The notes: generated by a model not told the origin, from the letters alone. 64,000 nucleotides of DNA from Sva-25 sp037385685 (GCA_037385685.1 JARRMW010000002.1:1-64000), one strand, 5' to 3'; counted from the first letter of the stretch, positions 26,831 to 35,552 are shown. Made by a program: numbers and translations.

Positions 26831-26856
26831 CCCACCGGGTTTCCGGTGGGTTTTTT
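26831..26856 (+). terminator. Rho-independent terminator
   Basis: CCCACCGG (26831-26838) pairs perfectly with CCGGTGGG (26843-26850) around GTTT, followed by TTTTTTATTT. It ends the beta-propeller lipoprotein gene. Confidence 0.92.
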
Positions 26857-26874
26857 ATTTCAGATATTTGGATA

Positions 26875-28513
26875 TTTGGGGTCAGAGTAAAAACTCTACA
26901 TTCCTCATAACTATGAGCGAGCCAGAAACGCGGATTGATACCCTGCTCCAAATCTCCGAAAGGATGGGCAGGTCGTGTCACTGTCGGGCGACGCGGGTAG
27001 TGACACGGACGGCCAGTCCAGCGCTGATAACGGTGTGGCGGACATGCAATCTTTTCATCTGCACTCCCCACAGGCTCAAAGGCTTTACATAACTCCTGCC
27101 AGGGTTTGGGTTTGGGTGTGATGTTGCGTTATGCCTTTGTAGACGATGTTGGAGACATTGCGGATGACGTCACCCCGTGATCGAATCCACGAACTGTAGT
27201 TACGTGCCGGATGCTGCTTTTCGATAATCCCGATGATGGTATAGGGATAGCGCTTGCCGTCCGGCCCCTCGACATTGAGTATGCCCATATCACCGCACAA
27301 GTGGGCCGTACTGCCGGTCTTGTTATAGACTTCGGTTCCCTTCGGCAGTGCCTTAGCTCCAGTATAGATCCGATCCGCGCCAGGCAGTGCCATCAGGCGC
27401 CTGATCTCACTCGCCCGGGGTATTTCATCCTTCCAGAGTGCATAGAGAAAGCGGTTGTAATCGTGAATGGAAGCCTTGTTGAGATACGTACGACCGTTGG
27501 CCGGGATGTATTCGACCATGTGTATGTCGCGGAAGATTTCCGGGTAATGCTGCTTGAGAATCCGCTGGACCGCCCCGGGTCCACCCACCTGTTTCATCAC
27601 CCAGTTGGTCGATGGATTACTGGACCGCTGGATCATTCGTTCCATGTGACGGCGACTCTTGCTGCCGTAGATCAGGTCACCCTGCTCCACCAGCTTGAAA
27701 AAGGCGGCGGCGATGAAGGGCTTGACCAGGCTGGCCGCCTGGAACTGGACGTTTTCGTTGATCGTGACCAGTTTTTCACCGGTAGTGAAATCGTAGACAG
27801 CCCAGCCTGTACGTTCATCCTTGGCAATCTTGCCCTCTTTGCGCAGACGCTTGATATAGTCTTCGACCGCGATCTCCAGGTCACGTATCTCCCGAAGCCG
27901 CTCGGTACCGGTCATCTCGCTGCGAGACATGCCGGGGACCTTCGTGGATTCCTTTGTTTGCGAAGTCACAGGCACCCCTGTGTAGTCGGTCCAGTCTTCC
28001 GCAGGCACGACGCTGGCAGATTCGAGCCCTCGGGAACGCAGTATCTCGCTATGGGATCGGGCCACCTTCTGCGCACCCGCATGGTCCCCGTTTCGCTGAT
28101 AGATCAGACCGTGCAGACCGTCTTTTGTCACGATTTTCAATCGCTTGGCCATGTCCGGACCGAGCGTTTTTGCAACCTGGCTGCGATATTTTTCCACGCT
28201 GTCCGCCTCATGATGCCAGAGGTAGGAGACATCGTAATGTTCCCCGGCCATCGTGGTGGAAGGAATAGCGACCAACCACGAGAGGATGAACAGAAAAAAG
28301 AGAGGGGTGCTGAATCCGGTATTCATGATTGGTTATCCAGATAAATATTGTTTTATCTCAGACCTTTGCGAAACTATTTTAGGACTATTTCACGCTTTTT
28401 AGGAGCGGCCGTCAAGGATAAATGAAAGTTCCCGTCAATTCAGTCACCACGCCTGCGTCGGCTGAGGAACGAAAAGCAGACGGAAGGATCGGAGTTTTTA
28501 CTCTGACCCCAAA
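26875..28513. mobile_element. Putative TIR-bounded cassette carrying a serine hydrolase gene
   Basis: The 22 bases at 26875-26896 (beginning TTTGGGGTCAGAGTAAAA) are repeated exactly in inverse orientation at 28492-28513. The 1639-bp interval holds only the serine hydrolase gene. No transposase gene, and I see no target-site duplication in the bases next to the ends. I infer a passenger cassette or non-autonomous element mobilised in trans, but an operator or recombination relic cannot be excluded. The left end starts 18 bases after the terminator's T-run, the right end is in the mqo promoter region. Confidence 0.6.
27085..28326 (-). CDS. Exported class A beta-lactamase-like serine hydrolase with SPOR-like N-terminus
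   Basis: 413 residues: signal peptide (to about 27), then an 80-residue segment (VSYLWHHEADSVEKYRSQVA onward) with SPOR-like alternation, and a class A beta-lactamase/transpeptidase-fold domain. Active-site motifs are SLVK (Ser199, Lys202), SSN (235-237) and KTG (336-338). An omega-loop glutamate of true class A enzymes is not obvious, so a carboxypeptidase- or amidase-like hydrolase acting on cell wall is as likely as a beta-lactamase. It is the only gene inside the inverted repeat. Confidence 0.8.
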   Translation of the reverse strand: MNTGFSTPLFFLFILSWLVAIPSTTMAGEHYDVSYLWHHEADSVEKYRSQVAKTLGPDMAKRLKIVTKDGLHGLIYQRNGDHAGAQKVARSHSEILRSRGLESASVVPAEDWTDYTGVPVTSQTKESTKVPGMSRSEMTGTERLREIRDLEIAVEDYIKRLRKEGKIAKDERTGWAVYDFTTGEKLVTINENVQFQAASLVKPFIAAAFFKLVEQGDLIYGSKSRRHMERMIQRSSNPSTNWVMKQVGGPGAVQRILKQHYPEIFRDIHMVEYIPANGRTYLNKASIHDYNRFLYALWKDEIPRASEIRRLMALPGADRIYTGAKALPKGTEVYNKTGSTAHLCGDMGILNVEGPDGKRYPYTIIGIIEKQHPARNYSSWIRSRGDVIRNVSNIVYKGITQHHTQTQTLAGVM

Positions 28514-28540
28514 CTTCAAACTGTGCACTATGATTTAAAT

Positions 28541-28611
28541 TGTCGACATTCCCCATTATTCCTCCAACATACTCTATCTTTCTCGCCATAATTATCGTGT
28601 AATGTCGACAT
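28541..28611. promoter_or_regulatory. Paired TGTCGACAT sites upstream of mqo
   Basis: TGTCGACAT occurs at 28541-28549 and again at 28603-28611, 62 bases (about six helical turns) apart, in a very AT-rich stretch. Each contains the palindrome TGTCGACA. Spacing and position before mqo suggest operator sites for a dimeric regulator able to loop DNA; the regulator is not identified. Confidence 0.4.
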
Positions 28612-28682
28612 ATTTAATTTATATTGCGTTGCAGCATCCATACCCTATCCAAGTTACCAATCCATGAATCAGGAGGCAGCAT

Positions 28683-30209
28683 ATGGCGATGCATAAGACA
28701 GATGTTCTCTTGATTGGTGGCGGCATTATGAGCAAGACACTGGCAATGCTGGTGACACAGCTCGATCCCTCACGCCACATCACCCTGGTTGAGCAAGCAT
28801 CAAAGTTAGCCACGGAAAGTACAGATGCCTGGAACAACGCAGGCACAGGGCATGCGGGTTACTGCGAACTCAATTACACCCCGCAGCAAAGCAATGGTGA
28901 TATTGCGATTGAAAACGCACTGGGGATAAACGCCCGTTTCGAGGAATCTCTCCAGTTCTGGAGCGGATTGATTCGCAAGGGCGCCTTGTCGAAACCTTCG
29001 GCCTTTATCAATCCTGTCCCTCATATGAGCTGGGTACAGGGAAAGGATAACGTCAGCTACCTGGAGAAGCGTCAGAAAGCGCTGGTCGCTCATCCGCTAT
29101 TCGAAGAGATGGAATACGCAGATGATCCAGCCACGCTTGCCGAGTGGTTGCCACTGATGATGGCCGGGCGTGATATGACGAAGCCCATGGCCGCCACACG
29201 CGTGGCACACGGAACAGACATTAATTTCGGTGAGCTGACCCGGTCGATGGGCAAGCATTTGTCGCATGAAGACTCTGTTGACTACTGGCTCTCGACATCT
29301 GTCTCCGGACTGAAGAAGGTTGGAGATCGCTGGCATGTGACAACCCGGCACGCGCTTGCAGGAACACGAAGCATCGAGGCACGTTTTGTATTTGTTGGTG
29401 CGGGTGGATGTGCTCTGCCTCTGCTGCAAAAGGCGGGCGTGGATGAGGTTCGTGGTTATGGCGGTTTCCCCGTTTCAGGCATCTGGCTTGCCAGTGAAAA
29501 TATGAAAGCAGCGGCGACCCATAACGCCAAGGTTTATGGGATGCCACCTGTTGGGGCACCTCCAATGTCGGTACCGCATCTCGATACCCGTGTTATCGAG
29601 GGGCGCCCGGCATTACTCTTCGGGCCTTTTGCCGGTTTCACAACGCGCTTTTTGAAAAAGAGTAGTTTTCTTGACTTGATCACTTCAATTCGAACGCACA
29701 ATGTCAAGCCCATGCTGGAGGTAGCAAGGGAACACTGGGCATTAACGCGTTATCTCATCAAGGAGGCCCTGAGTACTGGTGATCAGCGGGTCGAACAGTT
29801 ACGCGAGTTTATCCCTTCGGTTAAGCCGGGGGAATGGCACCTCCGCGCCGCTGGTCAACGCGTGCAGATCATCAAACTGGATGAGCACGGGCGTGGCAAG
29901 TTGCAGTTTGGTACCGAGGTGATCAAGACAGCAGATCGCTCCCTGGCAGGTCTTTTGGGCGCATCACCCGGAGCCTCGGTCAGCGTATCTGCGATGTTGG
30001 AAGTGATCGAGAGCTGCCTGCCTGAATTGGTCCAGGGTGAGGCAAGGCAACGCCTGGAAGAATTGATTCCATCCTATGGTCACTCTCTGGATGATGATCT
30101 CGACCTGGTTCATGCAGTACGACGCTATACCCTGGAGACTCTGGCTCTGGATAAGAGAAAACCTGCAGAAATTCCCGAACAGGATGGATTCATGCAAACT
30201 GGCAGTTGA
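28683..30209 (+). CDS. mqo: Malate:quinone oxidoreductase
   Basis: 508 residues, the usual length. The N-terminus has the FAD-binding VLLIGGGIMSKTLAMLV, followed by TLVEQASKLATESTDAWNNA and GTGHAGYCELNYTP, all typical of Mqo; RPALLFGPFAGFTTRFLK and SPGASVSVSAML follow. It oxidises malate to oxaloacetate and passes electrons to quinone at the membrane, replacing or supplementing NAD-dependent malate dehydrogenase in the TCA cycle. AGGAGG stands before the ATG at 28683. Single gene with the paired TGTCGACAT sites upstream. Confidence 0.95.
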   Translation: MAMHKTDVLLIGGGIMSKTLAMLVTQLDPSRHITLVEQASKLATESTDAWNNAGTGHAGYCELNYTPQQSNGDIAIENALGINARFEESLQFWSGLIRKGALSKPSAFINPVPHMSWVQGKDNVSYLEKRQKALVAHPLFEEMEYADDPATLAEWLPLMMAGRDMTKPMAATRVAHGTDINFGELTRSMGKHLSHEDSVDYWLSTSVSGLKKVGDRWHVTTRHALAGTRSIEARFVFVGAGGCALPLLQKAGVDEVRGYGGFPVSGIWLASENMKAAATHNAKVYGMPPVGAPPMSVPHLDTRVIEGRPALLFGPFAGFTTRFLKKSSFLDLITSIRTHNVKPMLEVAREHWALTRYLIKEALSTGDQRVEQLREFIPSVKPGEWHLRAAGQRVQIIKLDEHGRGKLQFGTEVIKTADRSLAGLLGASPGASVSVSAMLEVIESCLPELVQGEARQRLEELIPSYGHSLDDDLDLVHAVRRYTLETLALDKRKPAEIPEQDGFMQTGS

Positions 30210-30515
30210 CTGGTCTGTGAGCCTGGTCAGGCAAGACCCGGCTCGATGAGACAGTGTGGCACCCCTTTCTGCGAATTCAATCCAGTTCTTCTCTCAACAT
30301 ATTGGCTGTCCCGATTGCACGTACGCATACATCGCTGGGCGCCACCTTCGTTAACCAAAATGATTTTCCTCGTGAGGCATTACTCGAGGCTATATTGCGT
30401 TTCATTGAGGAGGACCTGGACCAGACAGCCGAGTGACGCGATACGGTAGGAATCAAAAAGCATATGCCTCAAGGCACCCGGAAAGCCGAGAGAGATCGGC
30501 TCGCAAGATTCTCTT
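30210..30515. other. Intergenic region, possible gene fragment
   Basis: 306 bases. A frame ending at 30436 reads NILAVPIARTHTSLGATFVN and then FPREALLEAILRFIEEDLDQ, which looks protein-like but has no start or SD and no family I recognise; it may be a remnant. AGCCGA and TCGGCT (30484-30501) form a small hairpin that could end the DUF4239 gene on the minus strand. Confidence 0.3.
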
Positions 30516-31340
30516 CTAGTGCAGAATTTTATACATATCAGCGATCACCATATTCATCATGTGCTGATCGACGATCATGGTACCGTCATTGGGACGATCT
30601 AGGTCGAGGATGACAACTGCAAGTGTGGTCAGGACTATGGAGAACGCAGCCATGCGCCATCGACTGATGCGGTCCTGGAGACCCGCATTGTAACCAGCCA
30701 CTGACATTGCGCTTGCTGCGGCAAGAACAAGGAGCCATATGATCGCGGGTTCAAGCCGGTCAACGACGGCTGCCAGGCGAACTGTATGGGCATCCATCAC
30801 ACTGTTTACGGCAGCAACGATCGATGCTTCCAGTGGCAGCGGATTGTCCTGGGCAACGACCTGCCTCACTGCAGGCCAGATAGGTGACTGCTTTTCAACG
30901 CTCCTGGATATAATGTTCTGAAAATCCTCAGGCGTATGCACTGAGTGCGAAGGTATGGTTCGTGTCAGCGCGTAATCGTAGAGTGACCGCATCAGCTCTT
31001 GCCGCCCGGGTTCGACTGCAAGATCTGCTCGATAAAACGCCGTTCCGATTGCATTTGCTTCGTTGACCAGGGCTGCCTTGCGTGTCTCGTATTTGTTCAG
31101 GCTGGCAGAGTAGGTAAAGGCCAGCACCAGGCCGAGAACTGCAAAAAGAGAGGTCTGCACGATTCCCCCACCGCCCTTTTCGGGATCTCTCCATGTGCGA
31201 CGACGTGACCGGCCGACGTGAAATGCGCTTTCCAGCGCGATCATCATTGTTATGAAAAAGATCGCCGCGATAGCCCACAGGGACAGCAAATCAAATATCT
31301 GCAGCCAGCCAGATATCATGTCCAGATCTAAATCTTCCAA
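30516..31340 (-). CDS. DUF4239 membrane protein, paralogue of 10664-11497
   Basis: 274 residues with the same four membrane segments as the first copy and long shared blocks (GGGGIVQTSLFAVLGLVLAF, TRKAALVNEANAIGTAF, VMDAHTVRLAAVVDRL, VILDLDRPNDGTMIVDQ). The start is TTG at 31340, an ATG at 31319 being the alternative. Both copies are single genes. Differences are spread along the length, so this is an old duplication or two acquisitions rather than a recent copy. Function unknown. Confidence 0.75.
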   Translation of the reverse strand: MEDLDLDMISGWLQIFDLLSLWAIAAIFFITMMIALESAFHVGRSRRRTWRDPEKGGGGIVQTSLFAVLGLVLAFTYSASLNKYETRKAALVNEANAIGTAFYRADLAVEPGRQELMRSLYDYALTRTIPSHSVHTPEDFQNIISRSVEKQSPIWPAVRQVVAQDNPLPLEASIVAAVNSVMDAHTVRLAAVVDRLEPAIIWLLVLAAASAMSVAGYNAGLQDRISRWRMAAFSIVLTTLAVVILDLDRPNDGTMIVDQHMMNMVIADMYKILH

Positions 31341-31467
31341 TACGTCTTACTCAAAGATACGAAGCCTGTTTTATGAGGCGATGTGAAAAGGAGTCATTCA
31401 GAGTTCATGCCATACAGGCTTTCGGCATTCTATTCCTATTCAATGTTGACTGACAATAATTTGCCAA

Positions 31468-31520
31468 GCCTCTCCCCCCTCACAACTATCCGGTCAAAGC
31501 CGTGCCGGTCAAAACCCTGT
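31468..31520 (+). repeat. Second repeat family (TTCGGTC-rich), copy 4
   Basis: CTCTCCCCCCTCAC, then CCGGTCAAAGCC and CCGGTCAAAACCC, aligns with the segment at 13511. It lies upstream of the PliI gene, in a 300-base gap (31341-31641) with no other feature seen. Confidence 0.4.
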
Positions 31521-31641
31521 GGTAGCTGAGGTGCTCCCCAATCGAACCACTCTTCTGATAATGTTGATTATTGAATTTTCAGCTACACCTACTCGACCTG
31601 CCGCCTCTTCTCAGTTGGTTCCTTATGGAGAAATTGTTCCC

Positions 31642-32196
31642 ATGAAAATTTCGATGCCCCTCTTTGCTTTGCTGATCTCGAGCACAGCCAGTGCAGAAGA
31701 TTTCTTTGCCCAAATGGTATTACAGGATGTGACATTCCAGGTTGAAAGTCCGAACGCCGGGTCCATCAACCCTGTGACAGTTAGCGCGGAGACATCCGAC
31801 GGCTCCATAGGCAAGATGGAAACCGAAGCGGATGGAACGATCACCAATGTCCAAGTAGAAGACCTCAATGCTGACGGATACCCCGAGATTTACATCTATG
31901 TCAACTCTGCGGGCAGCGGTTCCTATGGATCCTTGATTGCCTATGCATCGAATAAAAACAAGTCACTCAGTGACATCTACCTTCCGCCAATCGAGACAGG
32001 CTCTGCCGAGGCCAAGGGTTACATGGGACACGACGAATTTGCCGTGGTCGAAACCACTCTCGTGCGACGATTCCCTGTTTACAAGGATGGCGACCCCAAC
32101 TCGGCACCCAGCGGAGGGACGAGGCAGATTCAGTACAAGCTCGAAGCCGGTGAGGCTGGCTGGATATTACGCCAGGATCGCGTTGAAGAATACTGA
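31642..32196 (+). CDS. pliI: Periplasmic inhibitor of I-type lysozyme (PliI family)
   Basis: 184 residues from the ATG at 31642 (GGAGA upstream), which gives a clean signal peptide ending STASA; earlier in-frame starts would spoil it. Family blocks are VTFQVESPNAGSINPVTV, VEDLNADGYPEIYIYVNSAG, GSYGSLIAYASNKNKSLS, GYMGHDEFAVVETTLVRRFP and EAGWILRQDR. PliI proteins bind and block invertebrate-type lysozymes in the periplasm, suggesting contact with animals or their secretions. Followed directly by repeat I, which carries the terminator. Confidence 0.85.
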   Translation: MKISMPLFALLISSTASAEDFFAQMVLQDVTFQVESPNAGSINPVTVSAETSDGSIGKMETEADGTITNVQVEDLNADGYPEIYIYVNSAGSGSYGSLIAYASNKNKSLSDIYLPPIETGSAEAKGYMGHDEFAVVETTLVRRFPVYKDGDPNSAPSGGTRQIQYKLEAGEAGWILRQDRVEEY

Positions 32197-32204
32197 GCCG
32201 AGCT

Positions 32205-32342
32205 GGCCTGACCGGAGAGCCCGCACAACGGTGACAACATACATCTCGATAAAAAAACAACGGCCTGTGGAAAACCACGGGCTGTTTTCTTTTTTCAGGC
32301 ATCAAGGAATTATGTAGTTTGGGGATTCCTTTGGCGGGCTAT
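32205..32342 (+). repeat. Dispersed repeat, copy I, acting as terminator
   Basis: Terminator stem at 32259-32286 is 12 bp with no mismatch (AACGGCCTGTGG with CCACGGGCTGTT, two or three G-U pairs, AAAA loop), then TTCTTTTTT. The second hairpin at 32300-32330 pairs GGAAT with ATTCC, replacing the GGACT/AGTCC of other copies: a compensated change. The tRNA-like segment survives only as GAGAGCCCGCACA (32215-32227). Confidence 0.85.
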
Positions 32343-32486
32343 CACCCGCGGTCTATGCGCCCGGATTGCCGGGAAACACTGATCACGAACAGCTCACATT
32401 ACGTGGAAGCTCACGGGGACAGAGAGCGGATACTAATCCGGTTCCGATATTTAGCGTTTTCTTTCCCTGGAGCAGATGTCGCTGTA

Positions 32487-32645
32487 TCAGCGCCAGTGAG
32501 AAGTTCCGACACTCATGTAGCCGTGGTTGCCAATCGGGACTCCGACGCTAACGCCGACGCCCACATTGGCATTGCAGCCGACGAGCATCAGGCTGATGGC
32601 GACAATGAGTGCGATCTGTGTTATTCGAATCAGCTTGGTATGCAT
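32487..32645 (-). CDS. Small Gly/Val-rich lipoprotein
   Basis: 52 residues. It starts MHTKLIRITQIALIVAISL, with lipobox LVGC (Cys24), and continues NANVGVGVSVGVPIGNHGYM. A GAGGG ribosome binding site lies in the end of the upstream VOC gene, whose stop is 11 bases before this ATG, so the two form an operon. The size, lipobox and translational coupling support a real gene. Function unknown. Confidence 0.6.
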   Translation of the reverse strand: MHTKLIRITQIALIVAISLMLVGCNANVGVGVSVGVPIGNHGYMSVGTSHWR

Positions 32646-32656
32646 GACTGGAGCCC

Positions 32657-33523
32657 TCATTCTTCTTTCAGGTTTTGCAGCACCAGCAGCGCGCCGGTCG
32701 GATCTTTAACGACTGCCATCGTACCCTCGCGAACCTCTGGCGATACGGGAACCAGGATTTGCCCGCCGAGCTCTTCGGCCCGGGCTGCCGCGGCCGCGGC
32801 GTTCTTCACACCAAAGTACGTCAGCCATGTCGGAGTCCAGTCCGGTGCCGGATTCTTCAGAAGCCCGGCTCTGTCGATGCCGTTGCGGCCGAGGAGCGTG
32901 TACTCTCCACCGCGTCGCTTGATCGTCCGGGCATCGAAGCCAACGACGCGACGATAGAATTCCGTGGCAGCCGCAACATCGTTGGTCAGGAGTTCGTTCC
33001 AGATGACCCGGCCTGGGGCGGCCGCTGTTGTACTGTCGTCCGGATCGCCGATATCACTGCGCGCCAGACCAATGACAGCACCCTCGCGATCAATGATCGC
33101 AGCAACGCGTCCGAGCGGCACGTTTCGGGCCGTCGCCGCGACATTACCACCAGCAGACACGCTGGTCTTCACTGCCCGATCGACATCGTCAACTGACAGA
33201 TAAGGTAACCAGCGCGACAGTGTCGTGCCATCAGTCGGCGGGTCGACTGCGACGATCCCGGCTACCCAGACGTTGCCTGAGCGGGCAACCGAATATGCTT
33301 GGCCACCACTACCGGTTGTTTTCTGAAACGACCAGCCGAACAGTTCTTCGTAAAAGCGTTCGGCGGCCGCCGGGTCCTCGGTGACCAGGTCGTGCCAGAT
33401 GGCCTTGCCGATCAGTGGCTCGTCAGAAAAGGACATGCCGTTCAGATCGGGGCCCTGGGTTGTGGTGCAGGAGAGCAGTAATACACTCAACAGTACCATT
33501 AAGAGATGTCGATCCAGCTTCAA
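32657..33523 (-). CDS. Lipoprotein with two VOC (glyoxalase-fold) domains
   Basis: About 288 residues from a TTG at 33523, chosen because AGAGGAG lies eight bases upstream and it yields a compact signal with lipobox LLLSC; a GTG at 33556 would add a charged 11-residue leader. Two VOC modules follow: IGKAIWHDLVTEDPAAAERF YEELFGW near the start and IWNELLTNDVAAATEFYRRV near the middle, each ending in a DPTG- or DREG-type strand. Similar two-module proteins lack obvious glyoxalase activity; substrate unknown. Lipid-anchored location is unusual for VOC proteins. Confidence 0.78.
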   Translation of the reverse strand: MKLDRHLLMVLLSVLLLSCTTTQGPDLNGMSFSDEPLIGKAIWHDLVTEDPAAAERFYEELFGWSFQKTTGSGGQAYSVARSGNVWVAGIVAVDPPTDGTTLSRWLPYLSVDDVDRAVKTSVSAGGNVAATARNVPLGRVAAIIDREGAVIGLARSDIGDPDDSTTAAAPGRVIWNELLTNDVAAATEFYRRVVGFDARTIKRRGGEYTLLGRNGIDRAGLLKNPAPDWTPTWLTYFGVKNAAAAAARAEELGGQILVPVSPEVREGTMAVVKDPTGALLVLQNLKEE

Positions 33524-33734
33524 GTGCGTTCTCCTCTTTGTCCAAACCACATTCACGCGTTACTCGTGAAACGATTATTCAGTAAAGTTTAGCGCAAAAC
33601 CGGATAGCAATGAATTAAAGGGGTCGGTACCCTTATCTGCTGGAAAGGGTTCGAATGAAAAGTGTGTCTAAACAGAGATCATAGGAGCACTGCCAATAAG
33701 ACCCCTGACGTTTGCTCGACCTGGCGCACTGTAA

Positions 33735-33890
33735 AGACATTGTTCCTTGTGCTCATCACCCGGTTTTACGGCGCTCAACCTCCTGACTGTCCACACATAC
33801 ACAACCTGAAAACAATGACTTATGGAACAGCATTGGCCGTTTTAGGGGCTCTGTTTTTCCAGGTAATGATTTGGTGGTTTTGCCAGGGTG
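33735..33890 (+). repeat. Dispersed repeat, copy J (degenerate)
   Basis: Upstream segment TTGTTCCTTGTGCTCATCACC (two words, 33740-33760) is shared with copies C and M. The tRNA-like part is decayed (CCTCCTGACTGTCCACACA, 33778-33797) and the terminator stem is imperfect (GACTTATGG opposite CATTGGCCGTTTT, 33817-33844). The second-hairpin part retains GGTAATGATTTGGTGGTTTT. It lies upstream of the MscS gene. Confidence 0.55.
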
Positions 33891-33932
33891 TTTATTGGTG
33901 ATAATCTGGACACTTCAATCAGGGGAGAAATA

Positions 33933-35402
33933 ATGAAGCGTTTCGGTTTAGGAAGAATAACGACAGCTAGCAACAGCCTCGCTGTTTTCGTGATGGTATG
34001 TGCGCTGTTAGCCGGCATGGGCTGGGCCCATATTGCGGTAGCAGAAGAACCGGCGACTGAAACGGCACAGGAGACGAAGACATCCTACCCTGCAGGTCTC
34101 GATGAGCTCTCCATCAGCCTTGAAGAACTGCGACTGCGCCTCATTCCTCTGACTGCCGAGCAGCTCGGTCCTCTTGCCGCGGCCTGGCAGGAGCATGCAC
34201 GTGCGGCCACGCAGGCGGTCATCGACAAAAGTCTCGAGACCCGAGCATCAGAAAATGCAGGGGCGGAGGCGCTGCGCAAGGAGCGATTGGCGCTTCTGGA
34301 CGAACGCCGGAGCATCTTCGATAAGTTTTCGGCCGTGGTCTCCAGCTTCGAAGCAAAAGGCGGCGATCCTGCGGAGGTGGAAGCTCTGCGTGCCTACCTG
34401 TCGGGGATTACGATAGAGGAGAGATCGCGTGCGACGGCCCAGGAATGGGCGGACAGCTTGCTGAACTGGCTGGTCTCCCCCAATGGCGGACTACAGGTCG
34501 GCTTTCGCATCGCAGTGGTCCTCGGCTCGTTGTTCGCCCTGTTGATCGTTGCCCGGATCACACGCAGCTGGGCGAGACGTCTGTTCGCCAGGGTAACGAC
34601 CCTCTCAAAGCTGTTGCAAAGCTTCCTCGCCATGGCGGTTTACTGGCTCACCATCGCCTTTGGCCTGATGATCGTGCTCTCCGCGCTGGGTGTGAACGTC
34701 ACGCCACTCTTCGCACTTGTGGGTGGTGCGTCCTTCATCATCGCCTTCGCCATGCAGGAGACGCTGAGCAACCTGGCCGCGGGGCTGATGATCATGATCA
34801 ACCGGCCTTTCGACGAGGGTAACTTCGTCCAGGTTGCCGGTCTTGGCGGCACTGTCAGGCATGTCTCCATTGTTTCCACAACGATAGCTACGCCCGACAA
34901 CCAGGTGATCGTCATCCCGAACTCGAAGGTATGGGGTGACGTCATCACGAATGTGACCGCATCGGACACCCGTCGTGTCGATCTGATTTTCGGCATCGGC
35001 TACAGCGACTCGATCGAACAGGCGCAAAAGGTGCTTGAAGAGGTTGTCTCACAGCATCCCCTGATTCTCAACGAACCGGCGCCAGTGATCCGGGTCAGCG
35101 AGCTGGGGGATAGCTCGGTCAACTTTATTGTTCGCCCATGGACGAAGACCAGTGATTACTGGAGCGTTTATTGGGACCTTCAGCGCGCAGTGAAGGAGGC
35201 GTTTGACGCAAACGGTATCTCAATCCCCTTCCCGCAGACGGATATGCATCTCCACGTGATCGAAAAGGACAAAGCATCTGGCCCCGCGGTACTGACGGCA
35301 CAGAGCGGAGATGACACAGCACGTCACCGCGACGCTAACAGTTACGCCAGGGATGACAAGGGCGCAGACGAAAAAGCGGACGATGGGAATGAGCGGGGCT
35401 AG
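33933..35402 (+). CDS. Mechanosensitive ion channel, MscS family
   Basis: 489 residues from the ATG at 33933 (GGGGAG upstream; an ATG at 33888 would place a non-signal leader before the signal peptide). Signal peptide to about residue 37, a periplasmic helical domain of roughly 160 residues, then membrane helices and the MscS core: LVGGASFIIAFAMQETLSNL, AAGLMIMINRPFDEGNFVQV, VIVIPNSKVWGDVITN. It opens under membrane tension to release osmolytes. The C-terminal 40 residues are unusually acidic and Arg-rich and probably disordered. Confidence 0.92.
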   Translation: MKRFGLGRITTASNSLAVFVMVCALLAGMGWAHIAVAEEPATETAQETKTSYPAGLDELSISLEELRLRLIPLTAEQLGPLAAAWQEHARAATQAVIDKSLETRASENAGAEALRKERLALLDERRSIFDKFSAVVSSFEAKGGDPAEVEALRAYLSGITIEERSRATAQEWADSLLNWLVSPNGGLQVGFRIAVVLGSLFALLIVARITRSWARRLFARVTTLSKLLQSFLAMAVYWLTIAFGLMIVLSALGVNVTPLFALVGGASFIIAFAMQETLSNLAAGLMIMINRPFDEGNFVQVAGLGGTVRHVSIVSTTIATPDNQVIVIPNSKVWGDVITNVTASDTRRVDLIFGIGYSDSIEQAQKVLEEVVSQHPLILNEPAPVIRVSELGDSSVNFIVRPWTKTSDYWSVYWDLQRAVKEAFDANGISIPFPQTDMHLHVIEKDKASGPAVLTAQSGDDTARHRDANSYARDDKGADEKADDGNERG

Positions 35403-35552
35403 ACAAACCAAAAAAATGAAGTCTGGCTAGCGGAATTCGCACTCACGAGATGCGAATAACATTTATCCTTTTGTTGTTTCAGGGTAGATTTCTGTTACCA
35501 GCCTCCTTCTAGTTACGCTTGATATTATTGTGAACCGAAAATTCTGCTCTGG

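Noticed and set aside
27085..28326. Calling the serine hydrolase a beta-lactamase resistance gene
   Set aside because: SxxK, SxN and KTG occur in many cell-wall hydrolases; an omega-loop Glu is not evident and the N-terminal SPOR-like part is unusual for a beta-lactamase.
27211..28344. 377-codon frame antisense to the serine hydrolase
   Set aside because: Lies opposite a gene with intact SxxK, SxN and KTG motifs; long antisense frames are expected at this GC content.
32319..32957. 212-codon + frame over repeat I and the VOC gene
   Set aside because: Overlaps a real repeat, the small lipoprotein gene and the VOC gene; no recognisable protein.
33613..33632. AAGGGGTCGGTACCCTT as another GGGGTCAG-type end
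   Set aside because: Imperfect match without a partner in inverse orientation or a disrupted gene.
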